From the NCBI RefSeq assembly GCF_002836255.1, contig NZ_PJAU01000050.1:26423-90422 (forward strand): 64,000 bases of DNA, read 5' to 3'. Positions 37,783 through 46,734 of this stretch are shown here, piece by piece. The notes under the pieces were generated by a model. It searched no databases. It had not been told where the DNA came from and saw only the letters and a list, made by a program, of their open reading frames with translations. The stretch's first letter is position 1. Each line of letters opens with the position of its first letter. Source of the stretch: Colwellia sp. 75C3 (GTDB lineage: Bacteria > Pseudomonadota > Gammaproteobacteria > Enterobacterales > Alteromonadaceae). Both the position numbers and the translations under genes were made by a program.

Positions 37783-39459
37783 CTAAAAACCTTCTTTGAC
37801 TTCAAAAGTTAAACGCTCTTTAGTGATGGGATGTAAAAAGCTCAAACGCTGTGCATGTAAATGAAGTCTATTAGCCGTGGTACCATATAAGCCATCACCA
37901 ATAATGGGGGTGTTAAGTCCGTCAGGATGCGCGCAATGCATGCGTAGCTGATGCGTTCTGCCTGTAATAGGGTATAAAAATAACTTACTGGTATTACCTA
38001 TTTCTTCAATAAGCTGCCAATGCGTTTCCGCATACTTACCATGTTCATGACATACCATTTGCTTTGGCCTATCATCATAGTCACCACGAAGGGGTAAACA
38101 TATTTCACCAATGGATTTTTCTAATTTACCTTCAATAGTAGCGACATAACGTTTGCTCACTTCTTTATCAAGAAATTGTTGTTGCAAGTTTTTGTGAGCA
38201 CGTTGATTTAACGCCAACATTAACAAGCCAGAAGTAGCCATATCTAATCTATGGACAATCAAACTACCAGTGGCTTGAGGAAATTGTTCTTTAATACGCG
38301 TATATACGGAGTCTTTAATCGACTTTCCAGGAACAGATAATAAACCTGCTGGTTTATTAACTACCACAACATGCTCGTCTTGAAAAACAATATCTAGATC
38401 TAACCCTTCAGCCGGATTAATCAACAAAGGGTTTTCATCTACATCCATACCCGTAAGCATGTGAGCTAAAATGGGTTGGCACTTACCTTGGCAGGAAGGG
38501 TAGAAGTGTTTATGTTTTCTGATTTCTGATTTAGGCTGCTTTCCCCACCAAAATTCTGCCATACATAATGGTGTTAGTTTATGTTCAAAAGCATACTGCA
38601 ATAGCTTTGGTGCTGCGCAATCACCAGAGCCAGCTGGTGGCTTTTGTACTATAGTGTCGGCAAAAATCTCAGTTAAGTCTTTACGTTCCCCTTTACAGTT
38701 TAACATTTGGTATTGTTTGAAAAAGTGCTTTTGTAGTTTTGCGGAGCGCTTTTTTCTTATCTTTTTTAGTGACTCTATCTCATCAGTCAGTTGCTGTAAT
38801 TTACTGGCGGTTAAGTCCATGCTTGTTTGATGATGTAGCTTTAATGCTTGCAGCGCTTTTTTATCCGTTACGCTGGCGCGAGATAGTTCAATGCTAATGT
38901 TTCTGTGTTCGTCTTCAGGTAAATCTGCAGAGCTAAGCCAAGCACGTTTTTCTTTACGCGCTTTCTTATTCTCTCGCATTTGTTGCTGCAGCGATTGTAT
39001 GTCTTCATCAGACTTAGTGACTTCAGTAGCCAATAAAATAGTTAACTTACTAATATCAGCATTAGCCGCGAGTCGGGTAATGGTTGTGTTGATATCATTA
39101 ATTTCAACTTGCTGTGTTTTCTCAAACTCACTCTGTTCATAGGCTTGATGTATTGTGGGAACAAAGTTAATCACAGCATCAGTATCGCCACGCCACTCAT
39201 TGGCATTACCGGAAAGAGCTGATAAGTAACCAAGGGATCCTTCATCATCTTTAACAATTAATACGCCATACATTCTGCCTTGCTGCTCAGTATCAACAGG
39301 ATGAAATCTTTTCAGTTTCAGCTGTAACTCTTCACTGGCCGCCAAAGCCAATGCATGGGCTTGATAATGAAAAGGATAAGTAAATTTCGCAGGTAATGGG
39401 TATTGACTAATGTCACTAGTGAATTTTGTCAAACAGGATGAGCGGCAGGTATTAAGCAT
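37783..39459 (-). CDS. RluA-type RNA pseudouridine synthase with long N-terminal extension
   Basis: 558 aa, about twice a minimal RluA. The C-terminal half (~345-555) is the catalytic domain: V-V-N-K-P-A-G-L-L-S-V-P-G, then VHRLDMATSGL with the catalytic Asp (~400), and H-Q-L-R-M-H near the end. The N-terminal part carries a Cys-containing start (C-R-S-S-C), a Lys/Glu-rich coiled coil (~145-240), and a central segment with C-A-A-P-K-L-L-Q and Y-P-S-C-Q-G-K-C. This long form is a recognised group in Vibrio/Shewanella relatives. RNA target (rRNA or tRNA) not assignable by eye. Confidence 0.88.
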   Translation of the reverse strand: MLNTCRSSCLTKFTSDISQYPLPAKFTYPFHYQAHALALAASEELQLKLKRFHPVDTEQQGRMYGVLIVKDDEGSLGYLSALSGNANEWRGDTDAVINFVPTIHQAYEQSEFEKTQQVEINDINTTITRLAANADISKLTILLATEVTKSDEDIQSLQQQMRENKKARKEKRAWLSSADLPEDEHRNISIELSRASVTDKKALQALKLHHQTSMDLTASKLQQLTDEIESLKKIRKKRSAKLQKHFFKQYQMLNCKGERKDLTEIFADTIVQKPPAGSGDCAAPKLLQYAFEHKLTPLCMAEFWWGKQPKSEIRKHKHFYPSCQGKCQPILAHMLTGMDVDENPLLINPAEGLDLDIVFQDEHVVVVNKPAGLLSVPGKSIKDSVYTRIKEQFPQATGSLIVHRLDMATSGLLMLALNQRAHKNLQQQFLDKEVSKRYVATIEGKLEKSIGEICLPLRGDYDDRPKQMVCHEHGKYAETHWQLIEEIGNTSKLFLYPITGRTHQLRMHCAHPDGLNTPIIGDGLYGTTANRLHLHAQRLSFLHPITKERLTFEVKEGF

Positions 39460-39592
39460 GATAGGGAATTAGACAAATAGGTTATAAATCGTTAATAAAG
39501 AAAAACCACGCCGACGTATGCCTAAGCGATGCTTTATAAATAGTGTCTATTCTAATCGTTATCACTAATGACTGCACTGCTTAAATACTAAT

Positions 39593-39632
39593 AAAATAGA
39601 GGGCCTTCACAAATGGAGGCCTCTCTATTTTA
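39593..39632. terminator. Bulged hairpin, terminator between RluA-type and CysG-like genes
   Basis: TAAAATAGAGGGCCT (39592-39606) pairs with AGGCCTCTCTATTTTA (39617-39632) with one bulged base, with A and T runs outside. It can stop the leftward transcript before it enters the pseudouridine synthase gene; no gene lies in 39460-39744. Confidence 0.75.
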
Positions 39633-39744
39633 TTAAGGTTAATTTTATTATCTCTATGGGTAATGTATTATTAAAAGTGTGAGCTGTATAAACGTAGAGT
39701 TGTTGTGGGCTGTACCATTCAGTACACTTAATTAGTAATACCCG

Positions 39745-40710
39745 CTAACTTCCACTGGTAATAATTCTAGTACTAATACCACTGGTAATTAAGGCCTCAT
39801 TACTAGGTAACTCTTCATTACCAGCTAATAAGTAGATAACTTGTTGGCCTTTTTGAGCAAGCTCTAAAGCATGCTGATAATTGAGCATAATAGTCGAATT
39901 GACACTTTGCGGATATTTTTCGGCATCGCGGCGAACATATTCAATTAACTCAATGTTGACATTGCCATCATAAAAAACAGCATCAGTAAATTGTAAAGCG
40001 CGATGAGCATTCAAGGTTAAATTATCAGGATTACCTTCAAGGGTTTGAATAAAAATAATTTCACCTTGAGCAGGTGCAATTTTCTCTTTTAAACTAGCAA
40101 TCAATTGTTGCTCAGCTTCTTGTTGCTTACCATCAAGCAAGTCTTGTCCTATTGAACCACGTAAAACACTTTCCCAAAAGGTGCGGCGATTAGGTATTCC
40201 TTTGATACGAGCTTTGACATGATCGCGGAATTTGAATGAAAAATCAGCCAAACGGCCGTAACCTTGCGGTAAAATCTTTTCTATCTGTTCTCGTAGCATA
40301 CGTATAAGAATAGGTGCACTGCCTGAGCTTGAAAGCGCAATAATCATCGGTGAACGATCAATAATCGCTGGCGTGATATAAGTACATAGGGCAGGTTGGT
40401 CAACCACATTAGCAAGAATGTTAAATTCTAGCGCTTCATAATAAACTTGCTCATTAACGGCGGTATCATCGGTGGCGGCAATCACTAAGGTAATTTTGGT
40501 TAACAAGCCTGCTTTATAGTTATGCTGTAACCATGTTAGTTGATTCTCGTTAATTAAACGTTCAACACCTTCAGAAACACTCTCAGCCATAATGGTGATT
40601 TGTGTCGTGGTCTTTAACAGTAATTCAATTTTACGGGCAGCAACGTCGCCACCGCCAACCACCATGGCATTAATTTTACTACCATCAAGAAAAACGGGAA
40701 AATACTTCAT
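39745..40710 (-). CDS. Siroheme-synthase-like protein: precorrin-2 dehydrogenase with vestigial methyltransferase part
   Basis: 321 aa. Residues 1-~215 are the CysG N-terminal module: NAD site VVGGGDVAARK (17-27), Asp104 in NVVDQPALC and Ser128 in L-S-S-S-G-S-A-P, matching the E. coli CysG residues for dehydrogenase/ferrochelatase activity. From ~216 the sequence aligns with the first ~100 residues of the SUMT methyltransferase (G-E-I-I-F-I, N-L-T-L-N-A-H-R-A-L-Q, V-R-R-D-A-E) but the glycine-rich SAM loop is gone (T-L-E-G-N-P-D) and the remaining ~150 residues are absent. It should oxidise precorrin-2 and insert iron but not methylate uroporphyrinogen. A separate SUMT is expected elsewhere. 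Confidence 0.85.
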   Translation of the reverse strand: MKYFPVFLDGSKINAMVVGGGDVAARKIELLLKTTTQITIMAESVSEGVERLINENQLTWLQHNYKAGLLTKITLVIAATDDTAVNEQVYYEALEFNILANVVDQPALCTYITPAIIDRSPMIIALSSSGSAPILIRMLREQIEKILPQGYGRLADFSFKFRDHVKARIKGIPNRRTFWESVLRGSIGQDLLDGKQQEAEQQLIASLKEKIAPAQGEIIFIQTLEGNPDNLTLNAHRALQFTDAVFYDGNVNIELIEYVRRDAEKYPQSVNSTIMLNYQHALELAQKGQQVIYLLAGNEELPSNEALITSGISTRIITSGS

Positions 40711-40819
40711 CTACAAACCAACTTTGTTACTTATCAATCTTATATGTTCACATTAACATAGCAGAAAAGATAAAACCTTAATCTGTATTAAGTTGATGCT
40801 TTCGTTGCTGATAGTTATG

Positions 40820-41311
40820 TTATGGTTTAATTAACGTTAACTTTGATTCACTGACTGCCAAGCCATTGGCATCACCATAAATAGTCCAACCAGGAATAAA
40901 ATCAATATTGGCAAAGTTAACGGTAATGTTAGTGTCACCAACACCCCACTTCTCTGTTTTTATTGGATTACAACCAAGCGCTTTTACCGCAATAGCTAAG
41001 GTGCTAATAGTTCCTGCATCACGAATACAGCCATTGATAACCACAGCTCGCCAATTATTTTTTACCGCATTTTCTGCTATCATATCGCCTAAAAGAGCGC
41101 GGTTCATACTGCCTTTACCATCAACTACTAATACTTTACCGGTACCGTCAGTTGCTAATAGCTCTTTCACTTTCGAATTATCTTCAAAGCAGCTCACAGT
41201 AACTATCTCGCCATAAAAGATAATTTTCTTGCCATAATCAATAAATGCTTTATCAGCAAGACTAAGTTGCTCAGGATATTCATCAAATAAATCGGGTAAT
41301 AAATCTAGCAT
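40820..41311 (-). CDS. rraA: Ribonuclease E activity regulator RraA
   Basis: 163 aa, standard length. Typical RraA ring-protein motifs: L-L-P-D-L-F-D-E-Y (4-12), V-V-D-G-K-G-S-M-N-R-A-L-L-G-D-M-I-A-E-N and V-I-N-G-C-I-R-D. It binds RNase E and damps mRNA decay in gamma-proteobacteria. Divergent from prmA, with a 170-bp shared upstream region. Confidence 0.9.
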   Translation of the reverse strand: MLDLLPDLFDEYPEQLSLADKAFIDYGKKIIFYGEIVTVSCFEDNSKVKELLATDGTGKVLVVDGKGSMNRALLGDMIAENAVKNNWRAVVINGCIRDAGTISTLAIAVKALGCNPIKTEKWGVGDTNITVNFANIDFIPGWTIYGDANGLAVSESKLTLIKP

Positions 41312-41481
41312 GGTATTTTCCTTTTTATCATTATTTTTCCCTACTCTAGCAGTAATGAATGATAAACTAGCATCAAGCTTATTTATTGCTACTATTTGCC
41401 AATTACATCGTCCTTTGTCTCAAGGACAACCACAGCGACAACGCGTAGCAGCAAACACAAAATACCAGTAGAGAAAATTAG

Positions 41482-42363
41482 ATGCCTTGGATACAACTTA
41501 GATTAAGTGCCAACGAAGATAACGCCGAAAAATATAGTGACTGGCTTTCAGCCTGTGGCTCACAAGCCGTTACTTTTGTCGATGCACAAGACACCCCAAT
41601 ATATGAGCCATTACCTGGTGATGAAGTTCTCTACTGGTCGAATACTGTCGTCATGGGGTTATTTGAAGCAAGTCACGATATGGATAAAGTGATCAGCTAT
41701 TTGAAAAGTATTCATCCAGATAAAGAAGAGATGCTTTATAAATTAGAGCAACTAGAAGACAAAGACTGGGAACGTGAATGGATGGACAACTTCCACCCAA
41801 TGAAGTTTGGCGAACGCTTATGGGTTTGTCCTAGCTGGCGCGATGTTCCAGATCCTGATGCGGTTAATGTTATGTTAGATCCAGGCCTTGCTTTTGGTAC
41901 AGGAACTCACCCAACCACGGCTTTATGTTTAACTTGGTTAGATGGCTTAGACTTACAAGATAAAACAGTAGTCGATTTTGGTTGTGGCTCAGGCATTTTA
42001 TCATTAGCAGCACTTAAGTTAGGTGCTAAGAAAGTTATTGGTATTGATATCGACCCACAAGCACTGCAAGCAAGTCTTGCTAATGCAGAACGTAATAATG
42101 TTTCCGATAGACTTGAATTATATTTACCGAAAGATCAGCCTGCATTTAAAGCTGATGTAGTGGTGGCAAATATTCTAGCCGGACCATTACGCGAGTTAGC
42201 GCCAACTATCATGGAATTTGTTGGTGATAAAGGCTTGTTAGCATTATCTGGCGTATTAGAAGAGCAAGCTGAAGTATTACAAACAATGTACGGGCAATGG
42301 TGTGATATGGAACCAGTCAGCGTACAAGAAGAATGGGTACGCTTAAACGGACAGCGAAAGTAA
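41482..42363 (+). CDS. prmA: Ribosomal protein L11 methyltransferase
   Basis: 293 aa, matching E. coli PrmA in length. N-terminal substrate domain (1-~90: M-P-W-I-Q-L-R), then [13 protein letters not shown] and the SAM site [19 protein letters not shown], then [10 protein letters not shown]. Trimethylates L11. In E. coli prmA is followed by dusB-fis; here those genes lie 15 kb away behind an inserted block of minus-strand genes. Confidence 0.95.
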   Translation: MPWIQLRLSANEDNAEKYSDWLSACGSQAVTFVDAQDTPIYEPLPGDEVLYWSNTVVMGLFEASHDMDKVISYLKSIHPDKEEMLYKLEQLEDKDWEREWMDNFHPMKFGERLWVCPSWRDVPDPDAVNVMLDPGLAFGTGTHPTTALCLTWLDGLDLQDKTVVDFGCGSGILSLAALKLGAKKVIGIDIDPQALQASLANAERNNVSDRLELYLPKDQPAFKADVVVANILAGPLRELAPTIMEFVGDKGLLALSGVLEEQAEVLQTMYGQWCDMEPVSVQEEWVRLNGQRK

Positions 42364-42431
42364 GCACAAATTATTTAGCGTCCCCTTTAAGTAATACAGT
42401 GATATGTGCAAACTGATCTTGCCTAAGTGTC

Positions 42432-42456
42432 ATCCCCGAAGTTTCTAATCGGGGAT
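42432..42456. repeat. REP-like palindrome after prmA
   Basis: ATCCCCGA (42432-42439) and TCGGGGAT (42449-42456) form a hairpin in the context GTCATCCCCGA...GGGGATCCAG, similar to common extragenic palindromes of gamma-proteobacteria. It could also end the prmA transcript, although no T tract follows. Confidence 0.55.
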
Positions 42457-42508
42457 CCAGCTCATGTTCTAATCAACGCAACTTATCCAGTTTTTACTCT
42501 CTCAGCAA

Positions 42509-44407
42509 TTAAGAAGTAATACTCCATGAGTTGTCTAATGGTTTTTCTTTGTTTGGCGGTTCAAACAATATCACTTGATTACGACCAGTATTCTTAGCGA
42601 TATACATTGCGCTATCGGCATCTTTAAGTAAGTCGGTTAAACGAAAACCAGAACGTGTTAAATCAGTAACACCAAAACTTGCGGTAAGAGAAAAATTACT
42701 GCCCGAAGTTTTACTAATAATGCTTTCTATAGCAACTCGACACGCTTCAGCTCTACTATGTGCTTTATCAATATTCGTACTGGGTAATAACAAACAGAAC
42801 TCTTCTCCACCTAATCGAGCAAAGACGTCATTACTTTTACCTATGGCTTGGCAAACTTTAATGGTTTCTTTTAATGCCCAATCGCCACAAAGATGACCAT
42901 GATTATCATTAATTTTTTTGAAATGGTCTAAATCAAACATGATGACACTTAATTCTTGCTGAGCAGTTTTACAATATCTTAAGGCACTAATCGCCACATA
43001 ATTAAAATGCCTGCGATTGTATATGCCGGTTAACTCATCACTTTCAGATAGTATCTTTACCCGTTTATGAACGCGCCATAAATGCGTGCCCCATACCGTC
43101 AATATACTTATTAATAAAATCAGAATCGCAATGGCTAATTGCACATTGTGTATCTTAGTTTCGGCTAAAGCTTGTTTAGTCGTTAGCAAATTATTTTGCT
43201 CATTCAGTAATTTTATTTTACTGGCTTGCTCCAAACTATCATGCTCAGCGAGTTGAAACGCTAGGTGTTTAGCCTTTACTTCATCAAGAAATGCTTTATC
43301 GAATAGCGAATACTGTTTGAAATAACGTAGTGCCAAAATGGGTTTTTTTTGTTTCTCCGCGACTTGGTATAATACTTGGTAGCTATCTCGGCCACGTTCT
43401 ACACCAGTATTCTCCTTGTTGAGTAACATCGCTTTAGTGGCATAATATTTGGCATTGTCCATGTCATTTAATTGGTAATATGCTTGGGCAATAATATTAT
43501 CAACAGCGGCTATAAGCATTGGGTACAAGGTACTTTCTACTTCATTAACGTAAGGTAAAAGTAAATTGAGCGCGTGTTCAGGTGCCTTTAATTGTAAGTA
43601 CAAGTTGGCTTGATGTCGGCGTATTGAATTGGCGCCAATTTTATTTTTGCTCGCAATACAGCGCTTTAACGCATCATTAAGCGCTAGGCTATTTACCTTA
43701 AGTTGTCCTAAGTTAAATTTTGCATCGAAGTAATATTGCTTAGCAAAGCATCTGTTCTGGGGTGATAGTTCATGTTGCTCTAATTGTGAAATATGTTCTA
43801 ACGCTAAATTATATTGTTTTACGCTTATATAAAATAGAACCGTAGCTAACAAACTACTCTGAATTATCTTCTCATTGTCAATTTTATCTATAATCGCATT
43901 ATTATCAGCAATGTATTGCAAACCATCCGTCCATTTTTGGTTGATAGCAGACAAATTAATGAGGGTATGATTGGCTCTGAATTTAAGTAATGTATCAGTA
44001 CTTGATAGTAAAATGGCTTTAAGTGTTTTTTCCGCTTTGTCATGCTCGCCAATGTAGGCAAAATGATAACCCTGCAAATAATTATAAAACTCTTGATGTT
44101 CGGTAGTAAAGTGGGCTTTTTGTTGATTGAGTTCTTCGAGTAACCTCCTAAACAACTTTGGATCACTTAAGCGGCTTTCATCAGCAAGGGTAAAATTTTT
44201 GGCGATATCTTCACTGATAATAAGGGCATCAGCTAAATGAGGTTTTTCTTCACTTGCCCAGACAATATGCACAGAGGTAAGTAACAAACAAAGTAATAGC
44301 GGTCTAACAGCAATAAAAAAATCGACGAGTAAGGGATAAATAGCCTGTAGGTGACTATTTGTTTTTTGAGTTACGTTGATGTTAGGCCGAGGGCTTGCTT
44401 CTATCAC
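42509..44407 (-). CDS. TPR-GGDEF diguanylate cyclase, paralogue 1
   Basis: 632 aa. Signal peptide or anchor (to ~50), a periplasmic helical repeat region of TPR type (~60-410), a coiled-coil, one transmembrane helix (~421-444) and a cytoplasmic GGDEF domain (~455-625). The active site GGEEF (533-537) and the F-D-L-D-H-F-K-K-I-N-D segment are intact, so it should make c-di-GMP. The product-inhibition I-site (RxxD five residues before GGEEF) is K-S-N-D here, unlike the three paralogues, so feedback may be lost. It ends in LDNSWSITS, a tail shared in form by all four. No precursor-peptide gene is attached. Part of its 5' end is duplicated at 46351-46690. Confidence 0.92.
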   Translation of the reverse strand: MIEASPRPNINVTQKTNSHLQAIYPLLVDFFIAVRPLLLCLLLTSVHIVWASEEKPHLADALIISEDIAKNFTLADESRLSDPKLFRRLLEELNQQKAHFTTEHQEFYNYLQGYHFAYIGEHDKAEKTLKAILLSSTDTLLKFRANHTLINLSAINQKWTDGLQYIADNNAIIDKIDNEKIIQSSLLATVLFYISVKQYNLALEHISQLEQHELSPQNRCFAKQYYFDAKFNLGQLKVNSLALNDALKRCIASKNKIGANSIRRHQANLYLQLKAPEHALNLLLPYVNEVESTLYPMLIAAVDNIIAQAYYQLNDMDNAKYYATKAMLLNKENTGVERGRDSYQVLYQVAEKQKKPILALRYFKQYSLFDKAFLDEVKAKHLAFQLAEHDSLEQASKIKLLNEQNNLLTTKQALAETKIHNVQLAIAILILLISILTVWGTHLWRVHKRVKILSESDELTGIYNRRHFNYVAISALRYCKTAQQELSVIMFDLDHFKKINDNHGHLCGDWALKETIKVCQAIGKSNDVFARLGGEEFCLLLPSTNIDKAHSRAEACRVAIESIISKTSGSNFSLTASFGVTDLTRSGFRLTDLLKDADSAMYIAKNTGRNQVILFEPPNKEKPLDNSWSITS

Positions 44408-44598
44408 GCTTATTTATTTCCTGACTTGGCAGAAATGCACGCTTATTTATTCTCAGTTCATCGCATGACCGAGAATTAATAAGTGTGCAGAACTAGTCAT
44501 TGTAAATCGAAAATATTTAATCGTTAATCAATAGAGTGGTACAGCAACTCACTAACTAATGCATTGAATCTAGTATAGCAGTAAAGCACTGTACTCGT
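44256..44598. repeat. ~340-bp direct repeat, copy 1 (5' end and upstream of GGDEF paralogue 1)
   Basis: Covers the first ~50 codons of the leftward GGDEF gene and ~190 bp of its upstream region, and matches 46351-46690 at an offset of ~2093 bp. The last ~109 bp (44490-44598) appear identical to 46582-46690. The two copies flank the PEP-CTERM gene. Confidence 0.85.
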
Positions 44599-44745
44599 AT
44601 GGATGTAGGGCGAAATAGGCAGTTCTACTATGAATTATAAACATATGTGCTAAACGTTTAAATTAATGACATTGAAGTGTTTTTGAGGGATTAGCTTAAC
44701 GAATAGCACGCGTTTTAGGTTAAATTCATTAGCCGAAAATCAAAT

Positions 44746-44788
44746 AAAAAAACCCATACTCAGGGCGGTTACCTAGACCAAGTATGGG
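44746..44788 (-). terminator. Terminator of the PEP-CTERM gene
   Basis: On the minus strand CCCATACT (44781-44788) pairs with AGTATGGG (44753-44760), followed by a run of Ts (A on +, 44746-44752). It lies ~80 bp after the PEP-CTERM stop codon. Confidence 0.8.
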
Positions 44789-44866
44789 GTGCTGGCATAA
44801 AATGCCTTGTTCATATTACTTAAGGGAGTAGTAAATTAATACTTTTCAGTCCTTCATTTATGCAAG

Positions 44867-45730
44867 CTATCTTTGCTTAGCGCGGGTTACACCTGCCAAG
44901 GCCAATAAAGCTAAAGCAAAAATGGCTAATGTGCTGGGTTCGGGTATGGTGTCTCCCTCAAAATCTACTGTACCACTAGTATTATAAGGGGAACTCGAAG
45001 AAAATTGAGCAGAACCAGATAATGATATATCAGAGCCACCAAGACCCTCCGGTTCACCATTCGTATCAAAATTACCAAAGGCTAAACCGTCAGTCACAGA
45101 TAATAAGCCTTCGGTGAAACCTGCATTTATCGTACCTGAAATTATAGCGAAGCTATCAAACCCACCTTCTAACCAAACAACACCATCTTGTGCTGCTGCA
45201 TAATTATCTTCGTGAATAGCAAGCAAATCAAACTCCTCTGAAGAATCACTAAATAATGTAAACCAAGCATCTGTTTCATCAAAGCTCAGCATATCACCCT
45301 CAAGTTTTAGACCACCGAAAGCATAGGTTAGCTCACAACCATCACAAAGATACGCTGATGCTGATGTTAAACCATTTAGTGCTGTAATTATTCCAAAGCC
45401 AGTTAGAAAATAGTCATTTTCAGGGGGATTATTAGTGGTAAAATCTGTAACAATATCAGCAGTTGTCACTGCACCTGTTATATCGTCACCTGTTATTATA
45501 TTTGCATCAGATTCGCCATTATTATTGGTAGTAAACCATTGTTTGAAAGAAGAGCCTGCAGAAAAATCGAGGACAGAATCAGGGTCCCAAGTTACCACGC
45601 CAGCGGTTATTGGTGTTGCCAAGGCACTTGCACTTGCTAACATTAGCAAACCAATCGCCAATAAACTTTTTAAAGCTTTCTTCGTTTTACCTTTTATTTT
45701 TACTATAAGTTGTTTTATTAATTTTTTCAT
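44867..45730 (-). CDS. PEP-CTERM sorted secreted protein
   Basis: 287 aa from the ATG at 45730, chosen because GAGGAAAGG precedes it closely. Basic N-terminus and signal peptide (cleavage near ALA), a Gly/Asp/Ser/Thr-rich beta-type body, and a C-terminal sorting signal: P-E-P-S-T (at ~263), a hydrophobic helix, then a basic end (R-A-K-Q-R). Exosortase cleaves at this PEP motif; the protein is then exported to the surface, often into exopolysaccharide. No exosortase gene lies in the window. A sigma-54-type promoter lies upstream. The region is bracketed by direct repeats, suggesting later insertion into the locus. Confidence 0.88.
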   Translation of the reverse strand: MKKLIKQLIVKIKGKTKKALKSLLAIGLLMLASASALATPITAGVVTWDPDSVLDFSAGSSFKQWFTTNNNGESDANIITGDDITGAVTTADIVTDFTTNNPPENDYFLTGFGIITALNGLTSASAYLCDGCELTYAFGGLKLEGDMLSFDETDAWFTLFSDSSEEFDLLAIHEDNYAAAQDGVVWLEGGFDSFAIISGTINAGFTEGLLSVTDGLAFGNFDTNGEPEGLGGSDISLSGSAQFSSSSPYNTSGTVDFEGDTIPEPSTLAIFALALLALAGVTRAKQR

Positions 45731-45806
45731 TTTCCTTTCCTCTATCATGTTTAAATAATGAACAAGACCAGAACAATATTAACTAATATAATCACAGTAA
45801 GAACAA

Positions 45807-45822
45807 AGCAATTAGTACACCA
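45807..45822 (-). promoter_or_regulatory. Sigma-54-type promoter of the PEP-CTERM gene
   Basis: On the minus strand TGGTGTACTAATTGCT fits TGG-Y-R-Y-R-N4-TTGC-W, with GG and GC exactly 10 bases apart. Transcription would start near 45796, giving a ~65-nt leader. PEP-CTERM genes are often controlled by the PrsK/PrsR system with RpoN, which agrees. Confidence 0.6.
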
Positions 45823-46350
45823 ACAAGGCAAATGACTTATTTAGTTTTTAATTTACAGTAGCTTAAAAAGTGACCAGTCAAGAGGTGGGGGAACGGCAAT
45901 GCCTTTGTGTAAAAAAGGCTGACATAAATGAAAATAAAAGCGAAGCTACACAGCTAAAAGCCTTTGTTTTAGTCTCTTCAGTAAAAATAACAGAAATAAG
46001 TTTTCAATATAAAAAGAGTAATTAAAAGAAAAACAACGAAAAAACAACTGACTGTACAATAAATAAACGCTACAGGAGTTATGTAAAATATACTGACACT
46101 CGTTCATAGCTAGTTAACAATTAGTTGTCTAAAACAGTAGGCAGCGAATAAGGCATCTAAATTGGAGAATTCAATCCAGCAAATATTGTTCTCTTTAACG
46201 GGGCCCTGTTGTTCTTTTGATGACCTCATCACCCAATAAATACAATGCTAAATATTTTTCTTTCCAGTAATGGCACTGCTGATGAGTAAGGTTTTATTCA
46301 TCTGTCATGGTGAAAATGCTTTGAGGTTAAGTGCACGCTTTTATTCTATT
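45823..46350. other. Intergenic stretch, no gene seen
   Basis: No supported gene or RNA. It should include enhancer sites for the sigma-54 promoter at its left edge, but I see no clear inverted repeat pair. Confidence 0.4.
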
Positions 46351-46690
46351 GCCCAGGCAGTATTAGCTGAAGCAAGCAACAAACAAAGTAATAGCGGTTT
46401 AACAGCAATAAAAAATCGAAGGTCAAGGGAAAATAGCCTGTAGGTGACTATTTTTTTTTGAGTTAAGTTAATGTTAGGCCGGGGGCTTACTTCTATCACG
46501 CTTATTTATTTCCTGACAAGGCCGTAATACGCGCTTATTTATTCTTATTTCATTCCATGATAGAGAATTAACAGGTGTATAGAACTAGTCATTGTAAATC
46601 GAAAATATTTAATCGTTAATCAATAGAGTGGTACAGCAACTCACTAACTAATGCATTGAATCTAGTATAGCAGTAAAGCACTGTACTCGT
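46351..46690 (-). pseudogene. ~340-bp direct repeat, copy 2 (dead 5' fragment of a GGDEF gene)
   Basis: Counterpart of 44256-44598. It carries a decayed start of a TPR-GGDEF gene (GCCCAG...TAATAGCGGT...GTTAGGCCG) plus ~190 bp upstream, including a 109-bp stretch identical to copy 1. No open frame of the cyclase continues, so it is a remnant. It lies just downstream of GGDEF paralogue 2. Confidence 0.8.
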
Positions 46691-46734
46691 GGGATGAGAG
46701 GAAATTTTTCAGGGATAAATAGATGGACCTACAA

